DNA of 64,000 nucleotides from Scleromitrula shiraiana (taxonomy: Eukaryota > Ascomycota > Leotiomycetes > Helotiales > Sclerotiniaceae), in assembly GCA_028455995.1 (NCBI GenBank), contig JABELC010000001.1:3584501-3648500 (forward strand). Reading direction: 5' to 3'. This document shows, in pieces, positions 24,020 through 36,800 of the stretch (position 1 is the first letter of the stretch; each line of letters starts with the position of its first letter). The position numbers and the translations under genes are program-made. The notes beneath the pieces were generated by a model. The model ran no database searches. It saw only the letters and a program-made list of their open reading frames with translations, and was not told where the DNA came from.

Positions 24020-24831
24020 TGTTATGGTATTTGGGGGATAGATCGAGGGGAGTGTGTTGTGTTGAGTGGAACTCTTCACTTTTGTTTGGGAGAGAGAAAA
24101 AGTTGGAGGGGTAATTGTTGATAAGTTATAGTCATACTATGAGTAAGGCGGCAAGAATTTTAGCGCGAAAGCCCTAGGTTTTCCCAGACAGGGATCTTCG
24201 TAATAGAAACATTTACAGTACAACTCAATGTCTGATCAATAGATGAACATTCTGGGAATTTTTCTTCCTATATAAATTTGCAGTATCACAATTTTCACTG
24301 TTTAAAAGGGGGGAAAAGTCATTTCTAACACGAGTAAATGTATATGATATGTAAGAATTTATGAAATTCAAGGTTATTAGCCTTACCCCTCGCAAGGCTG
24401 TACTCTACTGCTAACATCTTACATTATGAACCATTATCGAAAGCCAACAATTATGATGTTACATCCTGGAAGGGTCTCTTATTGTATCATATATAAGATG
24501 TTGAGACGGATATTCCTACATAATTCACTATTAATCATTACCTAAAAGCGCAATTCCAATTCCAATCTTCCTCCCAATGTCCTGTCCGTCTAGCCAATGC
24601 AGCCAGATGAATGCAGTTCGAAAACAGTTACCAATCAATCCATGCCGACCACCAACCCAACCCAACCCAACGCCTAATTATCAGTTCCTTTCCCTTTAAG
24701 CTTAAGTGGCCGTAAATTTCCATGGTGAGATGCAGTAATGCATGCCCTCACTCCAATGTACGCCGAACAATATGATAATCGATCTTGACGCCCTGCTTTC
24801 TAATCCTTCGTAATACAATCGTTCCAATTAA
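24020..24831. other. Intergenic between Kog1 3' end and AspRS 5' end
   Basis: Both flanking genes are on the minus strand, so this holds the Kog1 3' untranslated region and the AspRS promoter. No other feature is recognised. Confidence 0.5.
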
Positions 24832-27800
24832 TCAATAGTCCGATGATGGAGCCTTTCGATCTGCGCATGAAAAAAGATTTATGTGATTGTCACCACGTGC
24901 AGCACAAGCTAACATCATTCGATGAGGGTGGAAAGCTGTAGCTGCAATTGGTGATTGGCGAGCCCCTTGATGCAAAAAGCTCGAGTATGGCTCGACTCTA
25001 GAAAGTTCTCTGCCATCAAAGTTGAAAACCTTGACAGTGTGGTTTGAAGTGCCACTAAGAAATCAATTAGCATTGTTGTTAGAGAGGAAAGAATAAGACT
25101 TACACAGCGAATACCGGAAGATGCTCATGAGTACTTGCTGTACGCAAATTCTCATTGGCCGTTGTAGTTTTAATAATCGACAACGGTTTATCCATCCGTA
25201 TATCCCATAACTTGACCCTTCCATTGCGGCTTGCAGATAGAAGCTCCCTCTGTCCACCTCGTTGCATATGAACACTCTTGATCCACTGTCTATCAGATTC
25301 ATCCTTCCATTTCTTCACCATTGCCTCTTGTGGTTTATTTCGAGCATCGAATACTCTGATAGCTCCATCACCAAACCCAGCAACAAAAACATTGCCTGTC
25401 ATTTGATCTGAAGTTAAAGATGTAACACAAGACCCAGAGCGTGCATTGATATCAACAAGACATAGTTCTGAAGCAGCGGCCCAGACTCGAATTACCTTGA
25501 CATCACCGGCCACGAGAAGCTTCCCAGATACCTGTTGCCAATCAAATACCATGCCAGAATTGACATTACTAGGTACAAGATGAGTTAAAGCACGCCATGC
25601 TGACGCAACCTCAATCTTCTTGTCAGAATCGTAGTTTCTATAGATCCGAATAACTCCATCGGAAGATCCGGTTAACAAGAAGGCTTGGTCATCTTCGTTG
25701 ATGAATTGAAGATCACTGATTTTTGAGCCCTCTGGATTGCCATTGGAGAATCGACTCAAGCGATCCTGTTTCTTCCAATCCCATACACAAATAGTATCTC
25801 GATCATCAGACACAGCAAGATGATCCTCAAATTGATGAAGGGTCATTTTTGAAGGTTGGCTTGAATTGTTAAAGAAACCAGTAGCATGTGTCCACTTTCC
25901 ATTGCCAGCGACTTCTTTCTGAGGCTGAGTTTCCCTCAATATCGCCTCGTTTCTTGATCTTCGCCAAAGTCGCTCGTTGTAATCTGTACTTCCTGGTTCT
26001 TCAGCTTCATTAGGTTTCATTTGTGGCTCACGGAAATATTCAATTGACCATTCTAGGAAAGTACTTTCGAGTGGTATCATCGGCGGCTCACTGAGCTTTC
26101 GAGGTTGAAATGCTCCAGAGCTAGGTTCCTTCGCTACATGATACGTTCCTGGCGTCGACGTATCATCGTTTTGCTCTGGTGGGGCGTTGAAATCTGCCGG
26201 AAGACGTGATCGCATCGGCAGAGAATTTCGTTGCAGGCCAGGTGATTTAATCCCCTTACTAATAGAATCAGGTGGAGAGACATCGCTAGTTGAGCCACCA
26301 AAAGGCAGAGTGAAAAGATAGCTGGCAGTTCTCTTGAGTAAGCCTTGTTGGCTAGCTTGTGTATTTGAAGTGGTGTCTTGTCTTGTAGGTGTGCTCGGTC
26401 TCTGCTCAGATACTGGTTGTTTTGATACCTTTGGTTTTGCGGCGAGACGATTGATATCATCGAAGATCTTCTGTGCCGCGCTGCCAGCCGGAGATTGAAG
26501 AAGTGAAGAGTGGACATAGTCCATAATAATCGTTGCGTTACGCTGTACCTCTGGATGTGGATCCACCGTCATAATAAGGACATGCTTCCATACAGCTGCA
26601 TAAACCGAGTTATGAGAAATACCATGTGCGGTGGCTTTTATAGTACCATCCTGATTTCTGTTGTCCATCCGAGCAAAATGTAAACCCATTTTGTGATCGT
26701 TTCCGTCGTCAGTAGGCGGATATTGCCTATACTCTAATTCTTCTTGCAACTGCTCGTATGCAACGACCCAGAATTTGTTTTCATACCGATGAATGAATTT
26801 GGAAAAGTATACCAATAACTCCTTGCGAACCATATCATTTCCATCATATGCCATTTCGATAACGGTCCATGATATCGATTCTTCTGTGCGTGCAACTTCG
26901 TCCGTGACATCCGGAATACCTAGGAAAGTAGTCATGGCATATAACATGGCAGCTCTTACCTCGCAACAAACGTCACGGGCCAGAGTCGCGAGCTTAGCAG
27001 GTGCATTCTCTCTAATACCTCTCCACTTTGCCTCGGGAAGATCATTCCAAAGTTGACTGATACATAGACAAGCCCATTGTCGTAATAACGGATTTTCTAC
27101 TGTGTGCAAGTGTATCAAGCAGTAAGACATTATATCAGTCTGGTTACAAACATTCTGACCTTGTTTATATCCGTTACAAAGCATGGCCAAGATAAAAGCA
27201 CACATAGCTTTATGTTCAAGGCCATCTACTACCGGCAGACCCTCTGTTGGTTTCAGTATGCTCGAAAAGTAGTTGTAGCCACTGTCCTTCAATAAATCTT
27301 GTTGGCAAGTAATATCGACAGCCAAAACACGGGTCCAAATGAACACCATAACAGGCTTCAATTCTGCTGCAGCAGATTGCAACAACTTCAAGACATATGG
27401 GAAAATACCAATACTTAAAGCAAGGTTTACTGCCCAAGGCCCCATATCAAGGAATTTGCCCAGTAATATCAATGCCCGCACTCGATGTTGCTGGCTCAAA
27501 AGTACCTGGAGAACGACCGGAAGTTGATCAGGAGCTTTGTGAGTTACTGCGCCTTGTGTTAAGTAAACCTCAAATGCTGTGAGTTGTTCCGTGAAAAAAC
27601 TCGAATTCTGGAACTCATAATCAGGAAGTTTTCCTGCTTCTTTCTTCTCAAGCTGAGGTAACTGAGCCAATGCCATCTCAACTGCCAAATCCCAACTCTC
27701 CCAAAGAGGGTGCTGATGTGTATCTGGAAGCTCCGGATATGATTGTGGGTGGCATCCGTAGGCTGACATAATTCTTTGAGCTAACAGGAAATTTCGGAAA

Positions 27801-29686
27801 AGCGCTGCTACCATAAGATCTTGTCTAAAGAATTTTCTGAACAATGGTCGAGGTAGAGTAGTCCAGGCGATAGTATCAGTAATGGCAGTGAAAATCCAAT
27901 TGAGCTCTCCCAATGGTGTCCGTCTTTCCTGTAATCTACCTGGAAGTTTCTTGGCTCTCTCTGGTGTGATTTGTGAGGGAAGTGGATTTTGAAGAACAAA
28001 AAACCATAATGCCATCTCGATGGGAGTGGTGAGACAAGACGTGAAAACATCTGCCGGAAGTTGGGGATTTGTCGGTAAATTCTCCTTTACACCACATGCT
28101 GCCAAATGTATGTATGGTCTGAAATTGGTCACAGCATGATTCGGATCCTTTTTGAGAGCGTCATTTTCTTCTTGCTCATGCTTGTCGACAAATCGATGGA
28201 AATTATTTAGAATGTTTCCAGCATCGGAGCAATCCCAAACAAAAAATGTAGGGGCTTGTAACCATGTTTGTAAATCGTATAAGGAGACGGGAATATATTG
28301 GGTATAGTTCTTGTTGAAAACCCAAATTTCGCCAGATGATGTAGGTTTAGGGACTCCATGGCCGTTATAATGGAAGAGAACTCGTTCCTCTTTAGCATTC
28401 CGCCTAAGTGATATGCAAAATTTCTTTGTTTCTTCGACTGATGGATCTAAATACTGTTTGTATCTTGTGCGAATGGCCAAAGTCTCGTATTGTGTCTGTA
28501 AAGCCTTTCCTATCGTTTCCAATGCTTTTTGAACTGGGGGCTGCGTGGGATCTTGCCAAGCTTCCAGCTTCGCACCTGGTGTAGTCTTTAACTGATCGGG
28601 TGGCTCGACACCAATATTTAGACATATTGCCAATGCTGCCGAGACAGTTTTCAATCGATCTTTCATTCTCCAATCCTGTAATTCGTAGCCCAAGGATTTA
28701 GGGTTCCCTGTTGTTTCGTGCCGTTTGTCTGTAAAATACATGTACCAATTCTGTTTAACTACGTCAGCATCTATTGCAACGTGCCATTCGGATAAAGCCC
28801 CGATCAATTCGTTTCGAGTGCGATCATTATCCAGGCATTTCTTGCTAGCAGATATTGTAGCATCGAATTTTAAACTGAAATAATCCACTCCATCTTGGTC
28901 CTCTTTTGTCCCGGAAGAAAAGAATTCAAAGAACTCAACATCGTGTATATCTGCCATGCTATAGATGTAAAGTGCAGAGTGATATATGCAAAATTATCCA
29001 AAAACAAGATATGATTTACCAAAATCCTGGAATACCAAAAAGAAATGCCAGGATATAATTCTCTAGTGCAAGATTGACATAGTATCTTAAAGGAAAGAAC
29101 GACTTACATTTGCAAGTTGCGAAACATATTCTTCAGAAGCATAGTTTGTTCCAAATCCATGTCTCTCTCCCCAATCTTGAACCCCCTCTTCTGGATCTAC
29201 AATTGTATCTTCTTGTTGAGGGCTAAAATCACTTTTAGATCTTTGTAGTAATGATTTCGGTCTGCGTCTTCGTTTATCAGTTTCAGAATCGTCTTGTGAG
29301 GAATCTGCTACAATTCCAGAAGATGTCATTGGGCGCAACTGGTGATGTATAGCTGCCGAGGTCCCATTTTGCATAGCCATGCGCATTTGATCTGGATTCA
29401 CTTGCGCAGGCGCAGGTGGAGCGCCATTTCCACTTCCGTTTACCAGTTGGATAGGATCGTTGCTAACAGTATGTCTAGAATTCATTGCGCCCAGTCCGCC
29501 ACCTATACCATTGATTGTTGCTAGATTTGTTTGGCCGTGGGGTGTGATCGCAGGAGTTGAAGTATAACTTTGAGGTCGGGATTGTTGCGCTGATGGGGAA
29601 GCGGAACTTGGAGAGGGACCTGTTCGATGAGAATTGGATTGTTGTCGTGGAGCTCCGTGTTGGTGTTGAACTGCGACAGCTGTCAT
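24832..29686 (-). CDS. KOG1: Kog1/raptor, TORC1 scaffold subunit
   Basis: Scaffold of target-of-rapamycin complex 1, which recruits substrates and links nutrient state to growth, acting at the vacuole surface. Three exons (29108-29686, 25104-28750, 24832-25054) give 1482 residues. The N-terminal raptor signature runs RHGFGTNYASEEYVSQLAN then NWYMYFTDKRHETTG, split exactly by the first intron. The caspase-like domain has FHYNGHGVP near residue 329 and WDCSDAGN near 375. A HEAT-type helical region and a low-complexity linker follow, then C-terminal WD40 repeats (for example VFDARNKPQEAM and VKLWDIRMDKP), completed by the last exon (NHTVKVFNFDGREL). Intron 1 is 357 bp, unusually long here; intron 2 is 49 bp. 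Confidence 0.95.
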
Positions 29687-32600
29687 GGTTTTAGCTGGGA
29701 GAAGTTGACCTTCTCAAATCGTCATAAAGCTCATGAGAGGATCGGAATTTCGAGAATAATACAAGTCGAGGTTATCGGGTGTCAGTGAAGTATTAATGAA
29801 ATACCGGTGAAGCTTTGCGACAACTTAGTAGCCGTATTCTAGATAATCTAATGACTATTAGGCAAACACTCTGACCGTACTAATTCACTATTACAACGCG
29901 CATTCAAACCGAGACCAACCAACGGTAATGAGAGGGATCATAAACTCACATACAATTATTATATCTTATGATAATAGATTGAAAGCTGAACTTCTAATGA
30001 AGTCAAATTGAAATTGATATAGCGTATAAAGAAGAATATACCATATAAATCACATTCATAATATTCTCTTCCACCGCCGCTGTACAATTGTAACCTTTCA
30101 AAATTCGATGGAGATCACGAGCTGCGGTGATGATAGCCTCAGTAAAATCAATGTGGCGTTGGTTAGATAAAGATAAAGTGGCACACACTTATTAAGTGGC
30201 TAGTGTAAACCTTTGATCCATCCGTCCATTATTTAGAAATTCTCGAGCCATTCCGTTCCCCTTCCCCACATTATCCACCATCATTGCTGTTACCAGTGGC
30301 CTACTCTCAAGCTACTATAGTACTGCTGTTGTAAAGGTTTTCAGATATTTTCAAAAACACATTATTACTCTTCCTATTAGATATTAAAGAGCTATAAATT
30401 TACTCTGGAATGAGTCAATACGGTTGTAGCTTTCCAGGTGGTATATGCTATTCTTATGCAGTATCATGTTGTATAAGTATGTAGATATCCATACATCTTA
30501 TGTATGAGATAGAATCATGTCAATTGATCTCTTTTAAGATATATCCAAGTGATTTGGCCACTACTTTACCATTAATGTCATGACTCAGGAAAGAGGAAAG
30601 AGGAAAGGGGGAAAAGCAATAGCAATGTGCTCAAGAGGATCGACAGTAAGGTGATGAAGATTTTAGTACAGTACATGTACTATATTATATCTCTCTGTGG
30701 GTAAGATCTCACGTGTACTTACTGTATATACATACCCCCAACCTCAAAATGCAGTAAGTTTCGGAAGGGATGTCTTTCATGAGTTATATATAACATTTGA
30801 AGCCTTCTTATTACAATATACTCGATCCCATCCCATGATGTAGGTCATTCATCAAACATTTATAGGCGCTACCAACCGTGTTACTCTCAAAACAAACCAC
30901 CAATTATATCTCGAATCTACTTACTTTCCCAAAGGCATCAGACGAAGGTGGATGCATGGTTTCTTCGAATAGAATGTAACCCATACATCGGATCCTCCCA
31001 TAGCCTTCCAACAGACATCCGTATGTGGACTTTTAATATGGTCCATGAAGAAAGATTTGTTGATTGGTGGATGCTCTATTTATTGCTACATCGCTTCATG
31101 TATATATACACTGCCACATGTCAAAAATACAAAATACAATCTGAATCCCATCCAATATCGTACAAATTATTTGTATGAGTATTAGAAATGTGATAGGTAG
31201 ATTTATGACAGGGCACATTCTCTCTTCTTTTCTTTTCTAGATCTCCAATTTTTTTCCATCTAATGCAACTGCAACAGTTTTATACTGTGCCGATGCAATG
31301 CCAATCCGGGACTGTTGATAAGTGACGAGTGACGAGTGACAAGACGGTCCTCTTATTTGGTTGGTTGATTTGAAGAAATATTTTGCTGCATGAGATTCAG
31401 GCCTGGTGGACGGATACCTACATATGGGAGATAAGGCCACCTCCCTATGTGCTATTTATGTACATACTGACTTGACTGTATGTATGTAATATGGACCACA
31501 TTAGAATTCCATAAGTTAATAATAATTCGAGAAGGATTGGATTTAACAGTTAGAACTTCTGGTTTTCAGGTCGAAGGGCAACAAAAGGAATTGTTATTTT
31601 CAAATCTCATTAGTTCTAACAGTTGTACAATCATTCAGGAGGGTATGACCTACTACGTACATAGCTATGTATTTACATACGTTGATCTACAGTTGTAAGG
31701 ACATAGTCAGCTAGGGTGATGTGATAGAGGAAAGGGACGCCATAAAAAATAAGATCTATTTATATTCCTTAATTTCATGAAATCACCAAACTCAAGCTTC
31801 AAATCGTCACTGAAATTAACTAACAAGTACTGTAAGGCGTTTTGACAATTAAAAGAAGGGGAAACATTTGGATGGCCCATGGGATGGATGTTAATAGTCA
31901 GGGGGAGTTGGAGAATGGCTGGGGGTGAGCGGACCTAAAAAGACGATGAATCATGGAGAAATTTATTTATTATTACAATACATTATTATCCGACTAACAA
32001 CTTGCACTGGAAATATGAAGATATAAAGAGATAGCTAATAAGTAAACATTAAATGGTATTAAAAGTAAGAAGTACATTACCCAAATTAAATAAGAATTTT
32101 ATGGGAAAGGAAGAAGAGGGAGTATTTTATATACTTGAGTTGAGTTGATCTCAAATCATTTTTTATATGAACTCATTCCCCCCTTTTTTTATTTCAAAGA
32201 CGCAAACATCAAACAGACATCAGACATCAGACGCATACCTCAGACGCATACCTCACAGGCTCCCATCCTTCTGTAGAAAGAAAGATACGTACGTACATAC
32301 GAAAGTAGAGATACCTGGGTATGACAGCAAACTATTATTTTCGTATAATATCTATCAAGATTCTCCATTTTTAGTTAGGGATTAGGAAGAAATGATAGGT
32401 TATATATATGCTCTTCATATGCCTATGGGTATATAAATTAATTAAACGACTATATATTCCGTGAGTAATTCCGTGATGTTTACTTCAATATAAAAAATCG
32501 AATTAATAATAATAAATAAAGAAAGGATCTTAACCCCTGATGAAATCATTCAATTTATCTCCGCTCTCCACTATGTATAATGTATGCACCTCTTAATAAC

Positions 32601-33872
32601 ATACGAAGTATAGAGAAATAGGAACAGGAACAGGAATAGGAATAGGAATAGGAACAGGAACAGGAACAGGAACGGACTGAATAGGTCCCAATCTATACTA
32701 TGTAGGTGTCTAGATCAAGTGTAGTAGTGTACCTGAAAAATGAATGGCCAAGTACTAAAATATCAAACCCAAGCCCAGTTCCAGTCATCAAGCGATAGGT
32801 ACAGTAACTTAGTAAATTATTATTATGTTAGAGATTACGCCGACAATCCTCAAAAAAAAAGTATCATGAGAAGATGATCATGAACTGACTACAGAGTGGA
32901 CGGAAGGAAAGATAGACATCTAAAGATCGAAAGAGCAGCAACTACGAAATGTAAAAGGGAAATCATCTCTTTACGTATTCTCAACGGATAACTATTCTTC
33001 TACTCGTACTACAATACTTTACTGTACCTACAGATGTTCACCATCCATCAACCTAACATACCTAATGTTCACGAGTTAAACATATGAACGAACCTTGAAA
33101 ATTATAAAACAATATTCATGATATTTGGATCTGGATCTGAATCTGGATCTGGATCTGGATATAATAATTATTCTTATTAGATGATATCGTTATCAAACCC
33201 TCCTGGCGCTCCTTCATTTAACTTTTTTTGTTTTGTTAGAGTATCTCTCTCAATGAATGAGATTTTTACAGTGGACCACTTTAGGTAATTCTCAAAATTC
33301 CATATATAAAAAAAACATACTTTTTTAACATCCTTTTTTTTTATATATATATTTTAAATATTTACATATAATAATGACAATAACTTCAAAATAGTGAGAG
33401 AGTGAGAGAGTGAAAGAATGAAAGAGAGATATATATATACAAACATACAGAGAGAATAGAGAAACAGATAAACATATAAACAACATACTCAAAGAGAAAC
33501 TTCAAAATTCAAGAGAATACTCCTCGAGTAATAAAAAGGATAATATATTAAATTCTACGCAGATCCATCCCATCCACATTCAAAAACTTATCCCAGCCCC
33601 ATTTTCCCAAAAGCAGGAACCCTGAACATTATTTCCTCAGACTTTAATCCCTTTCAATTACATTATTACAGTAATTATTACAGTAATTATTACATTACAA
33701 CTTTTTGATCGTTTGAATTTAAATCTCGGACCTACAAAATTAACTAACTACCTAGTTATAGTTACAGTTACATTTACGCTTCAAACATTGAACAACTTCT
33801 CTCGGAAATATTTATCAATCTGCGGAGTGGAATTGGGAGAAAGAGTAAAAGTGGTTGGCCTCGAATGGCACT
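29687..33872. other. Long divergent intergenic region, about 4.2 kb
   Basis: This separates two divergently transcribed core genes, Kog1 and the Tea1-like gene. I see no supported gene. It contains short tandem repeats, notably GGAACA/GGAATA units at 32620-32675, GGATCT units at 33125-33162 and CAGACAT/CAGACGCATACCT units at 32210-32252. A 61-codon minus-strand frame at 30003-30188 with helical-looking sequence (TEAIITAARDLHRILKG) is a weak candidate only. Long 5' leaders of the flanking genes may occupy part of it. Confidence 0.45.
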
Positions 33873-36800
33873 ATGGCATTCCTCTTCAAGAGTAAAAAGA
33901 ATGCAGATAAGGCACAAGCCTTAAGAGAAGGCGGGAATGGCGCACCTGGATCTCAATCTTCTCTTCAGAGTGGAAATGGACGAATCCCGCAAAATGAAAG
34001 GACGGTGACAACTCCATCGAGTAGTGTAAATAATTCTCTGAATTCGTTACAAGGAGGAAATCCATCAACACCGAGCCCAGAACAATTAAACGGACGAAGA
34101 GGACCAAGTTCAGAACAGGCGCAAGACCTTCCGGTTAGTGATTGATCATATGTCTTACTTAACTTTTCTCGAATCTTCTCGATGAAAAAGGAGTTCAAAA
34201 TACTGACGATGGTCAAATTTCATATTTAGCTTCGGAACGGTAATGCGCCTTCAGCACAAACGATGGCTCCTAATCCAAACTCCTCGTTATATCCATGGTC
34301 GCAGAGAAGAATTACATACACGACAAATCATCCACCCCCCTTTCCTCGATATGGCGCGGCGGTCAATTCTATGGCCTCGAAAGAGGGTGAAATATATCTC
34401 ATGGGAGGTCTCATCAATAGTTCGACGGTGAAGGGTGATCTATGGATGGTAGAAGCCGGAGCAAATATGGCATGCTATCCATTAGGTACTACAGCAGAAG
34501 GACCAGGACCGAGAGTTGGCCATGCAAGTTTATTAGTAGGAAATGCATTCATTGTATACGGAGGAGACACAAAGATGGAGGATTCCGATGTCCTTGATGA
34601 AACATTATACCTTTTAAATACTTGTAAGTGGGAGTAGGAAGATTTGAATGGAATAATGCTAAATTGTCATCAGCTACACGGCAGTGGTCAAGAGCTGTAC
34701 CAGCAGGTCCAAGGCCATCGGGAAGATATGGCCATTCCCTGAACATTCTCGGCTCGAAAATTTATGTTTTTGGAGGTCAGGTTGAGGGATATTTTATGAA
34801 TGATTTGGTTGCATTTGATCTGAATCAATTGCAAGTTCCTACGAATCGATGGGAGATGCTTATAAGAAATAGTGATCAAAATGGTCCACAACCTGGGCAA
34901 ATACCTCCAGCTCGAACAAACCATTCAGTGGTGACTTATAATGAGAAGCTTTTCCTGTAAGTGTTTCTTGCTTTGATTATTGTTTGCATACTAATCCTTG
35001 CAGCTTTGGGGGAACTAATGGATTTCAATGGTTCAACGATGTTTGGTCCTATGACCCAATTTCTAATTCATGGACAATGCTCGACTGTATCGGATACATT
35101 CCGGCTCCTCGAGAAGGTCATGCTGCCGCTATTGTTGACGATGTAATGTATATTTTTGGAGGACGAACTGAGGAAGGTGCGGATCTTGGGGATTTGGCTG
35201 CATTCAGGATCTCATCGCGGCGATGGTATACTTTCCAGAATATGGGACCTTCGCCCTCTCCCAGGTCTGGGCATAGCATGACGGCATATGGGAAACAAAT
35301 TATCGTTCTTGCCGGAGAGCCAAGTACGGCCACTCGCGAAGCTCAAGATCTTTCGATTGTCTATGTTCTCGACACAAGCAAGATTCGATACCCCCCGAAC
35401 GATGTACAATCTCAACAGGCTGCCGCGAACGAGCGCATTCCTGGGCAAAGAAGGCCAAGTGCTGGAGAGAAGAACGGATTGAGTGGGCGTAATATGAGTA
35501 CTCGGGAAAATTCCTCATTGCCCGAGCCAAAAAGAATGAATGGCCCTTCTCGGGAAATGAGCAATCGAGGTCCTGGACAACCTGGGCTAAATGGTAACGA
35601 TGCAAATGGAATTGCTCCAGGATCAGCACAACCACAAGGTCCGCAAGGTAGTTCAAAATTACCAAGAGCACAAGGTCAACCTGGACCCCCTCCACAAGGA
35701 CAAGTACCTAACCCTCGACCTAACGGTCCAGTTTTGAATCCAGCACCTAATGGAAAGGGAAGGGGCCTTGGTCCTCAGGGTCAAAATCAGAGCAGACAGG
35801 AGAAGGGTTTTGGTCCTGCTATAGACACCTCGGTTATTCGAAACCCTCAATTGGAAAATCTATCACCGGCTCAACGAACGCTTTCTCCTGGTCCTAATAG
35901 AGATAATCCACAAGCAAGAGAGAGCCCTACTAAAGATGGACCACTCAGTCCGATTGTTGCATCACAGCCTCAACAACTACCGCAGTCGCAACCACCATCA
36001 CAGACGCCCACTCCAACTCCCCAAACGCAATCGCAAGCTCAACCACAAGTTTCAAAATCAATAGCTAGACAAGACTCTAATGCGCAAGCAGCCAATAACA
36101 TTGTTTCTAGATCGTCCTCGAAGTCTCGACAACCTCGCGGTCAAAATTCCGTAGATAGTAATACGGATGTTTCTTTAAGGAGTATTCGTCAATCCTCACC
36201 ACCTCCTCCGACTAGACAGACGAGCAACCCCATCAGTCGTAGAAGTTCCGCACGGAACTCACAAACTGTTACATTGTTAAAAGAATTAGATGCAGCTAGA
36301 AACCGAAACGCGTGGTATGCTTCGGAGCTTGAACTCGCACGAAAAGCTGGATATACCCCAAACCCTTCGAGTAGCCCAATTTTAGATCAGAAAGCCGCGG
36401 AATCATTCGATGATGACGATAAACCCCTTATTGAGGCACTCTTGGCTATGAAAGTGGAACTTGCCAATGTACAAGGTTCAATAGACAAGCAGGCAGTGCT
36501 TGCAGCGAAACAAATTGCGGAGGTTGAGAAGCAACGAGATGCAGCAGTTAGTGAAGCAGTCTATGCTAAAGCCAAGCTTGCTGCACATACTGGAAGTCAA
36601 CGAAGTACACCCCAACCTGATAGCGAATCGAGAGATATGGACGCAATGACCAATGATAGGTCTACGGATATCAGCAGGAAGTTGTCTGCTGCATTAGCAT
36701 TACAACGTGAACTGAAGAACAAAGTTGACAGTCTCACCGCTGAACTCGAAGCCGAAAAACGTGCTAGACAACTTGCTGATGATATTGCATCATCGACACA

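Noticed and set aside
30003..30188. 61-codon minus-strand frame with helical sequence (TEAIITAARDLHRILKG)
   Set aside because: It looks protein-like, but no joining exons or homology could be established by eye. It is mentioned only within the intergenic entry.
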